DNA of 37,659 nt from Acidimicrobiaceae bacterium (lineage in GTDB: Bacteria; Actinomycetota; Acidimicrobiia; Acidimicrobiales; RAAP-2): NCBI GenBank assembly GCA_003155915.1, contig PMFA01000002.1:1-37659 (forward strand), given 5' to 3'. The notes beneath the pieces were generated by a model. It was not told where the DNA came from. It worked only from the letters and a program-made list of their open reading frames with translations, and ran no database searches. This document shows, one piece after another, positions 1-8,093 of the stretch. A program made the position numbers and the translations under genes. Positions within the stretch are counted from its first letter, which is position 1, and each line of letters opens with the position of its first letter.

Positions 1-53
1 CCCCGGACCCCTTGCATGCCATGCAAGTGCTCTACCAGCTGAGCTATACCCCC
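1..53 (-). tRNA. tRNA-Ala(GGC), 3' part cut off by window edge
   Basis: Reading the minus strand from 53 gives GGGGGTATAGCTCAGCTGG, the typical start of a bacterial tRNA-Ala with its acceptor 5' strand and D-arm. The anticodon arm follows, with CTTGC/GCAAG pairing around a 7-nt loop ATGGCAT, which puts GGC at positions 34-36. The variable region begins and the T-arm and acceptor 3' strand lie outside the window, so about 20 nt are missing. Confidence 0.93.
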
Positions 54-172
54 AAAGGAATAACGATGTTACCAGTTGCGCAGCGAAGCACAGAAATCGA
101 CTTGATTCAGAAATCAATTCTCAGTCGTTTGCCGATCGTGTGAATCGTCCGTACTGCGCACGACTTCGTCAG

Positions 173-385
173 TTAGGCCCGAATGGATCTCTTCGACGGC
201 TTCGGGATCTCAATGCCTTGTTTCTTTGCCGTATCCAACCATGCTTCAACGGCGACTTCAACCTCTTCGACCGCGGCTTGTGGGGTTTCTCCATGACCGG
301 AACAAAATGCTAAATCCGGGACGTTGGCAATCCAGACTTGGTCTTCGTCGCTCCAAAACACTTCAATTGGATAAATCTGCGTCAC
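173..385 (-). CDS. hicB: HicB-family antitoxin (short form)
   Basis: A 70-residue protein with the HicB partial RNase H-like fold. The N-terminal strands (YPIEVFWSDEDQVWIANVPDL), the G-H-G-E-T-P turn and the helix AAVEEVEVAVEAWLDTAKKQG fit the family. HicB proteins bind and neutralise the HicA mRNA interferase. The start is GTG at 385, overlapping the hicA stop by four bases (GTGA), with AGGAG about 6 nt upstream, so it is co-transcribed after hicA. The protein ends soon after the fold (KPSKRSIRA) and has no visible C-terminal HTH or ribbon-helix-helix domain, so direct operator binding by this HicB is doubtful. The family call is strong; the function in this strain is inferred. Confidence 0.85.
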   Translation of the reverse strand: MTQIYPIEVFWSDEDQVWIANVPDLAFCSGHGETPQAAVEEVEVAVEAWLDTAKKQGIEIPKPSKRSIRA

Positions 386-639
386 GAGCTCTCCTCTAGT
401 CTCAAATTGTACCGGCGAATAATGCTCGCGATTTGGCGGACTTGATACGGCTTCGCGTCGCCATTTTCATGCTGCAAGTTCACCAACTCGCGCACCCCCA
501 TCTGGATGTAGACGTGATGACTTCCACGTCCTCCCGTTTCGGTGAAACCAAGGTCGATCAGAAGTTGCACGAGGTCGCCGAACGCAATATTCGCTACTTC
601 CCCTCGCAGAATTCGAGCTAGAAGTCGGCGTGAATTCAT
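382..639 (-). CDS. hicA: HicA-family toxin (mRNA interferase)
   Basis: An 85-residue HicA-type dsRBD-fold protein. The motif GRGSHHVYI carries the conserved catalytic His, and the C-terminal part (KPYQVRQIASIIRRYNL) matches the HicA variant found in many actinobacteria and cyanobacteria. HicA cleaves mRNA independently of ribosomes until HicB binds it. I chose ATG at 639 (MNSRRLLARIL) over the upstream GTG at 666. Homologues begin at this point, and TACGGT at 646-651 lies exactly 6 nt before this ATG, as expected for a leaderless transcript. The toxin gene precedes the antitoxin gene, the usual hicAB order. Confidence 0.84.
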   Translation of the reverse strand: MNSRRLLARILRGEVANIAFGDLVQLLIDLGFTETGGRGSHHVYIQMGVRELVNLQHENGDAKPYQVRQIASIIRRYNLRLEESS

Positions 640-645
640 TGTCAG

Positions 646-651
646 ACCGTA
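646..651 (-). promoter_or_regulatory. -10 element of hicAB (leaderless)
   Basis: On the minus strand TACGGT is followed by six bases (CTGACA) and then the ATG of hicA. It fits the TANNNT-N6-start pattern seen before several other genes here. No clear -35 hexamer is visible. Confidence 0.5.
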
Positions 652-723
652 CGTGATGGTTGTCACATCGAAGGATCTGTGATCGATGATTGTGACGAGA
701 AACGATCGATCTCGTTCTTTGAC

Positions 724-1410
724 TCAACTGAGAATGACGTCGCAAAATTCTGACGGCTGAGAGAGGAACGGCGAATGATCACTCTCCAAACTCAACGCAA
801 AGTCGCACTCTTCTGACATCAACTGTTGGATCTGAGGATTCACTGCGTGGTCGTTCGAGCACCGTAAATAGATGGTCTCTGTTCGCGAGTTCTCGGACTC
901 CCGGTGGGTTCGAAAACTCGCGAGCGTCTGCGTCGAAAGTTGCTCGACGGCCCATTGTGCGGTCTCTGCCGTGCATTGGTTGTAGAGAGCTTCACCCGCC
1001 TGGTCGGACTTCAATCGAAGAAAATCGCCCCTGACTTCGATGGCGTCATCAAGGAGCGTTCGCACCCGAATTCGTCGTGACACTTCGGTCGCGCTCTCAC
1101 CGGGACCGGGAATGAGCGCTGCTACGTAGATGCACTTTTGAAGGTTTTGTATTCGCGAGGCAACTTCCGCCGCGACCGCGCCGCCATAACTATGGGCGAC
1201 CAGCACGTACGGGCCGTCGTCGTTGGCCAGGGCGGCGACCGCTTCCGCATCCTCGGCCAGACCCGTCTGCGGACCGGCATCGTTCCTCGAACTAGGCAGG
1301 TCGACGGCCCGCCACGCGACTCCTCGTTGGTCCAACTCAACTCCGACGTCGCGCCAGCACCACGCGCCACCCCACGCGCCGTGCACGAGAATGTACGTCG
1401 GAGAACTCAC
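724..1410 (-). CDS. alpha/beta hydrolase
   Basis: About 228 residues of an alpha/beta-hydrolase fold of the esterase / hydroxynitrile-lyase-like group. Visible motifs are the oxyanion-hole segment HGAWGG near the N-terminus, the nucleophile elbow HSYGG (Ser), SNDHAV (probable acid region) and the C-terminal SDHSPF (His). I take GTG at 1410 (VSSPTYILVHG) as the start: the fold begins here, and a longer reading frame would run into leuS on the other strand. A weak AAAGAT lies 6 nt upstream, and another -10 candidate, TACGGT at 1447-1452, lies further out. The substrate cannot be told from sequence. It is divergent from leuS and downstream of nothing co-directional, so it is probably transcribed alone. 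Confidence 0.8.
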   Translation of the reverse strand: MSSPTYILVHGAWGGAWCWRDVGVELDQRGVAWRAVDLPSSRNDAGPQTGLAEDAEAVAALANDDGPYVLVAHSYGGAVAAEVASRIQNLQKCIYVAALIPGPGESATEVSRRIRVRTLLDDAIEVRGDFLRLKSDQAGEALYNQCTAETAQWAVEQLSTQTLASFRTHRESENSRTETIYLRCSNDHAVNPQIQQLMSEECDFALSLESDHSPFLSQPSEFCDVILS

Positions 1411-1450
1411 GTCGTCATCTTTCCCGACGGGGGGAGTGACTGCCAAACCG

Positions 1451-1456
1451 TAGAAT
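1451..1456 (+). promoter_or_regulatory. -10 element of leuS (leaderless)
   Basis: TAGAAT is followed by GTCGAG (6 nt) and the leuS ATG at 1463. No Shine-Dalgarno sequence precedes this start, so a transcript beginning at or next to the ATG is the simplest reading. Confidence 0.55.
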
Positions 1457-1462
1457 GTCGAG

Positions 1463-3931
1463 ATGGCGCGGCCTTTTGACGTAATGAAAATCGAGAAGAA
1501 GTGGCAGGACCGCTGGCTCGAGGACGGCACGTACGAGGTCGACAACGACGATGAGCGCGAGCGCTACTACGCCCTGTGCATGTACCCGTACCCGTCGGGC
1601 TCGGCCCACCAGGGACACGTTCGGATCTACACCTTCGGCGACGTCAACGTGCGCTACCGGACCATGTTGGGCAAGGCCGTTCTCTCGCCCTTCGGATTCG
1701 ACTCCTTCGGCCTGCCGGCGGAGAACGCCGCCATCAAAGCGGGCACCCACCCACGGATCTTCACCGAGGCGCGCATCATCGAGCTCAAATCGTCGCTGAT
1801 TCGACTCGGCGCCGTCTACGACTGGCGTCGAGAGATTCGCAGCCACGACCCCGAGATCATCCGTTGGTCGCAGACGATCTTCCTGGAGTTCTTGAAGGCC
1901 GGTCTGGCCTACCGCGCGGAGGCGCCGGTCAACTGGTGCCCCGGGTGCGGCACGGTGCTCGCCAATGAGCAGGTCCTGCCCGATGGAACCTGCGAACGAT
2001 CGGGTGACCTCGTCGAGCGACGGAACCTCGAACAGTGGTTCTTCAAGATCACCGACTACGCCGAGGAGTTGTTGCACGACCTCGACACACTCGAGTGGCC
2101 CGAACGCGTGAAGGCGATGCAGCGCAACTGGATTGGGCGCAGCGAAGGCGTTGAGTTCGATCTCGCCTTCGCCGGCGATCCCGTAAGGGCCATTCGGGTC
2201 TTCACGACGCGACCGGACACGGCCTTTGGCATCACCTACGCGGTCATCGCTCCCGAGCACCCGTTGCTCGATGAACTGACGACCGACGACGAGCGTGCCA
2301 ATGTAACTGCTCTGGTCGAACGCGCGTCGAAGGAGAGCGAGGTCGTTCGCACGGCGTCTTCAGAAGGTGGCGCGGCGCTGGAAAAGCGTGGCGCGTTCAC
2401 CGGCAGCTACGTGATCAATCCCCTCAACGGCGAATCGGTGCCGGTCTACGTCGCCGACTACGTGCTCGGCACCTACGGCACCGGCGCGATCATGGCCGTG
2501 CCCGGAGAAGACGAGCGTGACCACGCCTTCGCGTTGGCCTACGGCCTGCCGGTTGTACACACGACACAGGTGCCAGAGGGATTTGACGGTGGCGCGTACA
2601 TCGGTGAAGGCGAGAAGGTCAACTCCGGCTTCTTGAACGGACTCGACATAGTCAGCGCGAAGCTTCGCGCGACCGAGTTCCTCGCCGAGAACGCCATCGG
2701 CGTCGTCAAGGTCAACTACCGGCTCCGTGACTGGTTGATCTCGCGCCAGCGCTTCTGGGGCACCCCGATCCCGATCATCTACTGCTCGAACTGCGGGATC
2801 GTGCCGGTGCCGCAGGACCAGTTGCCGGTCCTCGCACCGGATGACGTGACGATGGACAAGACCGGCCAGTCGCCGCTCGCCACCCACGAGGAGTTTCGTA
2901 ACACGATCTGTCCGGTCTGTGGCGCGCCGGCCCATCGCGAGGCCGACACCATGGACACGTTCTGTGACTCGTCGTGGTACTTCCTGCGCTACACCGACCC
3001 TTTCACGCCCAACATGGCGTTCGATCCCGTCGAAGCGGCCAAGTGGATGCCGGTCGATCAGTACATCGGCGGCATCGAACACGCGATCCTCCATCTGCTC
3101 TATGCGCGCTTCTACGTAAAGGCCATGGTCGATATCGGTTTCGCGCCGGGCCTACCGCGTGAACCGTTCAAGCGTCAGTTCTCCCAGGGCATGATCCGAC
3201 TCTCGGGCACCAAGATGTCCAAATCCAAGGGCAATCTCGTCGCTCCCGAGGAGTACTACGAGACCGTCGGCGCCGACGGACTGCGACTCTTCCACCTCTT
3301 CGCCGGACCACCGGCCGACGACATCGACTGGACCGATCAAACCGACGAGGTCATCGACGGCTGCGGGCGATTCTTGGACCGGGTCTATCGACTCAGTCAG
3401 TACCACGAGGTCAACTTCCACGGCGGCGTCGACGACAGCGACGAAGAGGTTCGGCGCGCCGTTCACCGCACGATCGAAAAAGTGACCGACGACCTCGAAC
3501 ACTGGGGTCACAACACCGCAGTCGCGGCGCTGATGGAACTGGTGAACACCGTCTCGAAGTGGGCACGAAGTGATCACGGGGCCGAGCGCGCAACGTTTGA
3601 TGAGTCGATTGACGTGTTGGTGATGTTGCTCGCACCGATGGCGCCGCACGTCACGGCCGAAATCTGGGAGTTGCGTCATCCCGGTGAGAAGAGCGTGCAC
3701 GCGGAGCCGTGGCCCGTCGCCGATCCCGACTTGGTGAAGCGAGCGAAGGTCACGATGGTCGTGCAGGTGAACGGCAAGGTTCGCGCCCGGCTCGAAGTCC
3801 CCCCGGACATCTCGATGGCCGACGCCACCACCGAGGCGTTAGAGGACGCGGCGATCAGCGCGGTGCTGGCCGGCGCAACGCCGCAACGGGTCGTGTCACG
3901 ACCGCCTCGACTGGTGAACATCATCGTCTGA
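1463..3931 (+). CDS. leuS: leucine--tRNA ligase
   Basis: An 822-residue class Ia aminoacyl-tRNA synthetase that charges tRNA-Leu in the cytoplasm. The HIGH signature appears as HQGHVR (residues 49-54) and the KMSKS loop as KMSKS at residues 584-588. The CPGCG segment, the CP1 editing domain (roughly 220-420, with TTRPDT and the acidic editing-site region), WYFLRYTDP, and the C-terminal anticodon-binding and tail domains (VQVNGKVR) are all present, and the length is normal for bacterial LeuRS. ATG at 1463 is supported by the family's N-terminus and by TAGAAT six bases upstream. It is followed by, and overlaps by one base, the DUF45 metalloprotease gene. Confidence 0.98.
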   Translation: MARPFDVMKIEKKWQDRWLEDGTYEVDNDDERERYYALCMYPYPSGSAHQGHVRIYTFGDVNVRYRTMLGKAVLSPFGFDSFGLPAENAAIKAGTHPRIFTEARIIELKSSLIRLGAVYDWRREIRSHDPEIIRWSQTIFLEFLKAGLAYRAEAPVNWCPGCGTVLANEQVLPDGTCERSGDLVERRNLEQWFFKITDYAEELLHDLDTLEWPERVKAMQRNWIGRSEGVEFDLAFAGDPVRAIRVFTTRPDTAFGITYAVIAPEHPLLDELTTDDERANVTALVERASKESEVVRTASSEGGAALEKRGAFTGSYVINPLNGESVPVYVADYVLGTYGTGAIMAVPGEDERDHAFALAYGLPVVHTTQVPEGFDGGAYIGEGEKVNSGFLNGLDIVSAKLRATEFLAENAIGVVKVNYRLRDWLISRQRFWGTPIPIIYCSNCGIVPVPQDQLPVLAPDDVTMDKTGQSPLATHEEFRNTICPVCGAPAHREADTMDTFCDSSWYFLRYTDPFTPNMAFDPVEAAKWMPVDQYIGGIEHAILHLLYARFYVKAMVDIGFAPGLPREPFKRQFSQGMIRLSGTKMSKSKGNLVAPEEYYETVGADGLRLFHLFAGPPADDIDWTDQTDEVIDGCGRFLDRVYRLSQYHEVNFHGGVDDSDEEVRRAVHRTIEKVTDDLEHWGHNTAVAALMELVNTVSKWARSDHGAERATFDESIDVLVMLLAPMAPHVTAEIWELRHPGEKSVHAEPWPVADPDLVKRAKVTMVVQVNGKVRARLEVPPDISMADATTEALEDAAISAVLAGATPQRVVSRPPRLVNIIV

Positions 3932-4524
3932 TGAGCAAACACGCGAACAAGGAATCCGACACGACGATCACGATCGAGCCGCCGCGCTTCGACCGTCCCG
4001 AAGTGGAGATTCGGGCCTCGACTAGGCGAAAGAAGACCGGCACGGCGCACTGGTCCGGAAGTCGGATCGTCGTGCTGATCCCGGCTCGAATCAAGGGACG
4101 CGAGCGCATGACCTTTGTTGACGACCTCGTGGAGCGCCTCATGACGCAGCGCCCGCAGAACTCGGCCGGTGACGGATCCTTAGAAGATCGAGCGAGAGCG
4201 CTGGCCGAGCGCTACAACGACGGCGTCATGCCGAGTTCCGTTCGCTGGGTGAAGAACCAGCAGGCGCGCTGGGCGTCGTGTTCACCGGCCTCGAAGGAGA
4301 TTCGCATGTCGAATCGACTACGGCAATGCCCGGAGTGGGTCATCGACGCCGTGCTCGTCCACGAACTGGCGCACCTCCAAGAGGTCGGTCACACGCCGCG
4401 CTTCTACGAGATCGCCGACCGCTTCGAGCAACAGGAGGAGAGTGCGGTGTTCCTCGAGGGCTACGCGTTGGGCCTCGGACTTCGAATCGAAGAGGGCGAC
4501 GTCGACGTCAACTCGACTGACTAA
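3931..4524 (+). CDS. YgjP/DUF45-type zinc metallopeptidase
   Basis: 197 residues of the YgjP-like (DUF45, SprT-related) metallopeptidase family. The zinc site is HELAH at residues 144-148 with a third His at 154 in GHTPRFYE. The family hallmark just before it, VRWVKNQQARWASCS, is also present. The start ATG overlaps the leuS stop (TGATG), giving translational coupling, so I prefer it to any start inside leuS. The N-terminal strand-rich segment (residues 20-55, ending in VVLIP) fits the family. Biological substrates of bacterial YgjP proteins are poorly known. It ends 12 bp from the convergent PAC2 gene. Confidence 0.87.
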   Translation: MSKHANKESDTTITIEPPRFDRPEVEIRASTRRKKTGTAHWSGSRIVVLIPARIKGRERMTFVDDLVERLMTQRPQNSAGDGSLEDRARALAERYNDGVMPSSVRWVKNQQARWASCSPASKEIRMSNRLRQCPEWVIDAVLVHELAHLQEVGHTPRFYEIADRFEQQEESAVFLEGYALGLGLRIEEGDVDVNSTD

Positions 4525-4536
4525 TCGCGTCTCGGC

Positions 4537-5418
4537 TTAGTTGGCTTCGCCCCGAAGGAACTTCTCTAGTTCGGCGGCGAGTTCGTCACCACTGGGCAAC
4601 TCGTCTACGAGTGAAACGCCCTCGACCTCATCGGCCGCTTCTTCGAGCTGCGCGACCATGCTGGTGTGATCGGGATTGTTCGTCACGAGGTCATCGACGC
4701 GCTGACGGGCCTCTTCGGCCGACGCGCGAAGGCTGCCCGCGTCCAGGGTCAGTCCGGCGATGCTCGCCAAGCCGTCGATCAACGCCGCTGAGGCCTGGGG
4801 ATACGGCATCGAGGCCACGTAGTGGGGCACTCGGGCCCAGAGTGTGACGATCTCCATGTCGACTTCGGCGAATCCGAGTTCGAGCGCGGAACTGATGCCC
4901 GCGGGGACTTCAAGCTCTCCCGAAACGGTTCCCACCCGCGCGAGCAGATGGGCACTGGTGGCCGGAGCCGTGCCGATGATGCGCACCGGACGGGTGTGTG
5001 GCGTCGGAGCGGGAAAGGCCCCGAGGCCGACGACGAGACGTACGTCGAAGCGACCGGCGGCGTCGGTGACGACGTCGACGAAGTCGCTCCAGTGGAAGTC
5101 CGGCTCGGGACCCACGAGAAAGAGGATGTCCGCGCCGTCGCCGTCTCGACCGAAGCGCAGTTGGATCTCCGGCCAGGTCAGTTCGGTCGTGATGCCATCG
5201 ACGATGCGCGCGATCGGTCGCCGGGCGCGCTGGTCGATGAAGTACTCGGTGTCGAACGTGGCGAGCACCTCGGTGTAGATGGTGTCGAGCATCGTGCCGA
5301 TTGCGTTGCTCGCGCCGAGGCCGGCGTCGATCCAGCCTTCGAGTGCGATAACGAGGACCGGCTCATTGAGATCGGGGTCCGCGAGGAAGATGATGTGGTC
5401 ATATATTTCGTCGTCCAT
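4537..5418 (-). CDS. PAC2 family protein
   Basis: A 293-residue PAC2-domain protein, a family named after a eukaryotic proteasome assembly chaperone and common in actinobacteria and archaea. Recognisable segments are PVLVIALEGWIDAG near the N-terminus, the central LVGPEPDFHW segment, and VTLWARVPHYVASMPYPQA further on. The C-terminus is acidic and helical (EEARQRVDDLV...DELAAELEKFL). The start ATG at 5418 overlaps the stop of the upstream phosphotransferase by one base (TGATG), with GGAGGTG at a suitable distance. Whether it acts on a proteasome in this organism cannot be judged from the window. Confidence 0.9.
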   Translation of the reverse strand: MDDEIYDHIIFLADPDLNEPVLVIALEGWIDAGLGASNAIGTMLDTIYTEVLATFDTEYFIDQRARRPIARIVDGITTELTWPEIQLRFGRDGDGADILFLVGPEPDFHWSDFVDVVTDAAGRFDVRLVVGLGAFPAPTPHTRPVRIIGTAPATSAHLLARVGTVSGELEVPAGISSALELGFAEVDMEIVTLWARVPHYVASMPYPQASAALIDGLASIAGLTLDAGSLRASAEEARQRVDDLVTNNPDHTSMVAQLEEAADEVEGVSLVDELPSGDELAAELEKFLRGEAN

Positions 5419-6458
5419 CAGTTCACCTCCAATGTCATCTTCGCACTTTGCGCGAGCATCAAAATATGGCTCGGGTATTCCAAGACGCTGCCCTGGTCTC
5501 CGCCGGCCGCCCCGGCGCTGTAACGGGCGAACACCCCTTGCATGATGCAGGCCAACTTCCAGTAGCCGAACGCTTGATAGTAGGCGACGTGACTGAGATC
5601 GAGTGACGAGTGCGACGCGTACGCCTTGAGCACCATTTCACGAGTGGCGAAACCCTTGGCGGTCGTGGGTGCCACGCCGAGCAACGACGAGGTCGGGTCG
5701 CTCGGCTCGGCCCAGTAGACCATCAAGAGACCTAAGTCGGCGATCGGGTCGCCCAACGTGCAGATCTCCCAGTCGAGGATCGCGCGTACGCGGCCACTGG
5801 CGTCGAGGACCGTGTTGTCGAGGCGATAGTCCCCGTGGACGACCGACACGCGCTGCTGGGCCGGTATCCGCGCGCTGAGTTCGTCGCCCACGGATTCGAT
5901 GAGACCACCGTGGTCGACGCCCACGACGTGCATCTGCTCGTACTGGGTGCGCCAGCGACGCAGTTGACGTTCGATGTAGCCGTCGTGACGCGCCAGTTCA
6001 CCAAGGCCGGCGCTCACGACGTCCACGTCGTGGAGTTGCGCCAGAGTTGCGGCGAGGTGATCACCGATGACCCCGCGCGTGGCCTCGTCAAAGGTCGCTT
6101 CGGCCTGGGCGCGGTCGCGCAAAATCGCGCCGTCGACGAACTCCATGACGTAGAAGGGCCGTTCGTTGACCTCTTCATCGACGCAGAGCCCCAGGGGCTC
6201 CGCCACGGGAATTCCGAGCGGATAAAGGGCTGAAATCACGGTGTGTTCGCGCACCATGTCGTGGGCCGTCGGGAGCACGTGACTCGTGGGTGGGCGCCGA
6301 AGGGCGAAGGCGGTGCCGTTCGCGTCGACGACGCGGTACGTCAGATTCGAGCGACCGCCAGCAATCAGTTCGAAGGTCAGGGGAGCGACGGCCTTCACGT
6401 GTTCGCTCATCCACGTCGAGACGTTGGCTTCGTCAATTCCGACGAGGGCACTGTTCAT
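5418..6458 (-). CDS. phosphotransferase family protein (APH/choline-kinase fold)
   Basis: 346 residues of the aminoglycoside-phosphotransferase-like kinase family, resembling the acyl-CoA-dehydrogenase-associated (ACAD10/FadE-linked) group. Motifs: an N-terminal GGRSNLTYRV nucleotide-binding strand, ALRRPP, the catalytic loop VHGDYRLDNTVLD with the general-base Asp, and the metal-binding ILDWEICTLGDPIADLG. The start ATG at 6458 is preferred because TAATCT lies 8 bases upstream and the family's N-terminus begins here; a longer frame would cross the thioredoxin promoter. The likely role is phosphorylation of a small hydroxylated metabolite rather than antibiotic resistance, but the substrate is unknown. 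It forms a two-gene operon with the PAC2 gene. Confidence 0.86.
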   Translation of the reverse strand: MNSALVGIDEANVSTWMSEHVKAVAPLTFELIAGGRSNLTYRVVDANGTAFALRRPPTSHVLPTAHDMVREHTVISALYPLGIPVAEPLGLCVDEEVNERPFYVMEFVDGAILRDRAQAEATFDEATRGVIGDHLAATLAQLHDVDVVSAGLGELARHDGYIERQLRRWRTQYEQMHVVGVDHGGLIESVGDELSARIPAQQRVSVVHGDYRLDNTVLDASGRVRAILDWEICTLGDPIADLGLLMVYWAEPSDPTSSLLGVAPTTAKGFATREMVLKAYASHSSLDLSHVAYYQAFGYWKLACIMQGVFARYSAGAAGGDQGSVLEYPSHILMLAQSAKMTLEVN

Positions 6459-6466
6459 AATCGCGA

Positions 6467-6472
6467 AGATTA
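6467..6472 (-). promoter_or_regulatory. -10 element of the phosphotransferase gene
   Basis: On the minus strand TAATCT is followed by eight bases and the ATG at 6458. It lies in a 67-bp divergent spacer shared with the thioredoxin promoter. Confidence 0.45.
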
Positions 6473-6512
6473 ACAGTGCTTTGTCACCCCTTCGTTCATC
6501 GAATCTCGCCGT

Positions 6513-6518
6513 TAGGCT
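6513..6518 (+). promoter_or_regulatory. -10 element of the thioredoxin-folP-holA operon
   Basis: TAGGCT is followed by seven bases (GTGCGAC) and GTG at 6526. No ribosome-binding site is present, so a leaderless mRNA is likely. Confidence 0.5.
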
Positions 6519-6525
6519 GTGCGAC

Positions 6526-7230
6526 GTGACTGACGTAACTGACGCGACATTCGGAACCGCCGTCATGGAGCGATCGATGACCGTGCCGGTCGTCGTGGAC
6601 CTCTGGGCCGAGTGGTGCGGGCCGTGCAAAACGCTCGGACCGATCATCGAGAAGGTCGTTGACGAGACCAGTGGCGCGGTGGAACTCGCGAAGGTCGACA
6701 TCGACGCCAACCCGCAGATCGCCCAGGCGTTCAACGTTCAGTCGATCCCCGCGGTCTTCGCGATTCACGAGGGCAAGATCGTCGATTCCTTCGTCGGGGC
6801 CTTTCCAGAGTCGGCGGTGCGAGAGTTCGTGGAGAAGCTCGCCCCGGGAGCGTCGAAGGTCGACAAGCTCGTGGACGCCGGTGACGAGGCGTCGCTTCGC
6901 GCTGCCCTCGAGCTCGACGCGTCGAATCTCGACGCCGCGGTCTCGCTCGGCGATCTCCTGCGTCGTGCCGATCGCCTCGACGAAGCCGACGAGGTCCTCA
7001 AGCCGTTCGAGAACGCCCTCGCCGCCAAGACCGTTCTCGCTCGAATCCGCCTGCAGCGAAGTGGCGTCTCACTCGATGGTGACTTGGACCTCACCCTCGA
7101 GCACCTGCTCGAGCAGTCCTCGAGTGAGAGCAGCGCCAAGGACTCGCTGCTCGAGATCCTCGACGCGCTGGGTCCGGAGGACCCGCGTTACGTGTCGTAT
7201 CGGCGAAAACTCGCCAGCCGTCTCTACTAG
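6526..7230 (+). CDS. thioredoxin-domain protein with TPR-like tail (CnoX/YbbN type)
   Basis: 234 residues in two parts. Residues 1-110 are a thioredoxin domain with the intact active site WCGPCK (Cys31 and Cys34) and the cis-Pro loop QSIPAVF. Residues 115-234 are helical repeats of TPR type (LRAALELDASNLDAAVSLGDLL, then RADRLDEADEVLKPF), as in YbbN/CnoX chaperedoxins that hand clients to GroEL or DnaK. E. coli CnoX lacks the CGPC pair, while this one keeps it, so it may be an active oxidoreductase as well. GTG at 6526 is chosen because TAGGCT sits 7 nt upstream and the domain begins immediately. It is co-transcribed with the folP-like gene (TAGTG overlap). Confidence 0.87.
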   Translation: MTDVTDATFGTAVMERSMTVPVVVDLWAEWCGPCKTLGPIIEKVVDETSGAVELAKVDIDANPQIAQAFNVQSIPAVFAIHEGKIVDSFVGAFPESAVREFVEKLAPGASKVDKLVDAGDEASLRAALELDASNLDAAVSLGDLLRRADRLDEADEVLKPFENALAAKTVLARIRLQRSGVSLDGDLDLTLEHLLEQSSSESSAKDSLLEILDALGPEDPRYVSYRRKLASRLY

Positions 7231-8093
7231 TGCGGGTCTTTCAACCTCCGGCGTCCATCGCGCTGCGCCTGGGTGCGACTTCGTTCGATCTGACATCGCG
7301 CGCGTTGGTGATGGGGATCCTCAATCGCACCAAGGACTCCTTCTACGAACCGGCCGCGACCTTCGACCTCGACGCACTCTTCGAGCGCGCCGACAAGCTC
7401 GTGATTGAAGGCGCGGACCTCTTGGACATTGGCGGAGTGAAGGCCGGCCCCGGTGACGAAGTTGACGAAGCCGAAGAGCTCGAACGAGTCGTACCGGTGG
7501 TCACCGAACTCGTGCGGCGATTCGACGTGCCCGTAAGTGTTGACACTTGGCGGGCGTCGGTCGCGAAAGCGGCGTTCGCCGAGGGCGCCTGCATCGGCAA
7601 CGACATCAGCGGCTTCGCCGATGACCAGTATCTGCCGGTCGCGGCCGAAGCGGGCGCGACGGTGGTCGCCACGCACATCCGTCTTCGACCCCGTGTGGCC
7701 GACCCCGATCCGCACTACGACGACGTCACCGCGACCGTGGTTGAATTCTTGAGCGAGCGGCGCCAACGCGCACTCGAGGTTGGGGTCGCTCACGACCGCA
7801 TCGTCGTCGACGCCGGGCTCGACCTCGGCAAGACGGCCGCCCAGTCGCTGCAACTCCTTCGAGACTCGGACCGTCTCGCCGGGCTCGGGGCGCCGCTCCT
7901 GCTCTCGGCTTCCAATAAGACCTTCCTCGGCGTGCTGTTCGATCTGCCGGTGAGCGATCGTCGCGAACCGTCGCTGGCGGCGACGGCGCTCGGTATCGCC
8001 GCGGGGTGTCGTATCGTTCGGGTCCATGACGTCCAGGGAACCGTGCGGGTGCGCGACGTGATCGCGCGACTCGTCGAAGAAGAGCGATCGTGA
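7230..8093 (+). CDS. folP2: dihydropteroate synthase-like protein, FolP2 type
   Basis: 287 residues with the DHPS TIM-barrel. The motifs follow the mycobacterial FolP2 paralogue and not canonical DHPS. Loop 1 reads MGILNRTKDSFYE (residues 28-40) where DHPS usually has NVTPDSF. Loop 2 reads DIGGVKAGPG (66-75) where DHPS has DIGGESTRPG, so the Thr-Arg pair that contacts pABA is missing. SVDTW, NDISG, SNKTFLG and the C-terminal RVHDV are kept. Mycobacterial FolP2 has been reported not to replace DHPS activity, so folate synthesis by this protein is doubtful; its true substrate is unknown. The GTG start overlaps the upstream stop (TAGTG), and its stop overlaps holA (GTGA). Confidence 0.86.
   Translation: MRVFQPPASIALRLGATSFDLTSRALVMGILNRTKDSFYEPAATFDLDALFERADKLVIEGADLLDIGGVKAGPGDEVDEAEELERVVPVVTELVRRFDVPVSVDTWRASVAKAAFAEGACIGNDISGFADDQYLPVAAEAGATVVATHIRLRPRVADPDPHYDDVTATVVEFLSERRQRALEVGVAHDRIVVDAGLDLGKTAAQSLQLLRDSDRLAGLGAPLLLSASNKTFLGVLFDLPVSDRREPSLAATALGIAAGCRIVRVHDVQGTVRVRDVIARLVEEERS

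Noticed and set aside
1415-2260. 281-codon minus-strand frame opposite leuS
   Set aside because: It is a shadow of the synthetase frame and shows no recognisable motif or ribosome site.
5418-6734. Longer 438-codon version of the phosphotransferase
   Set aside because: The extra N-terminus would cross the divergent thioredoxin promoter and start region and has low-complexity Ser/Thr sequence. The family N-terminus and a -10 element fit ATG at 6458.
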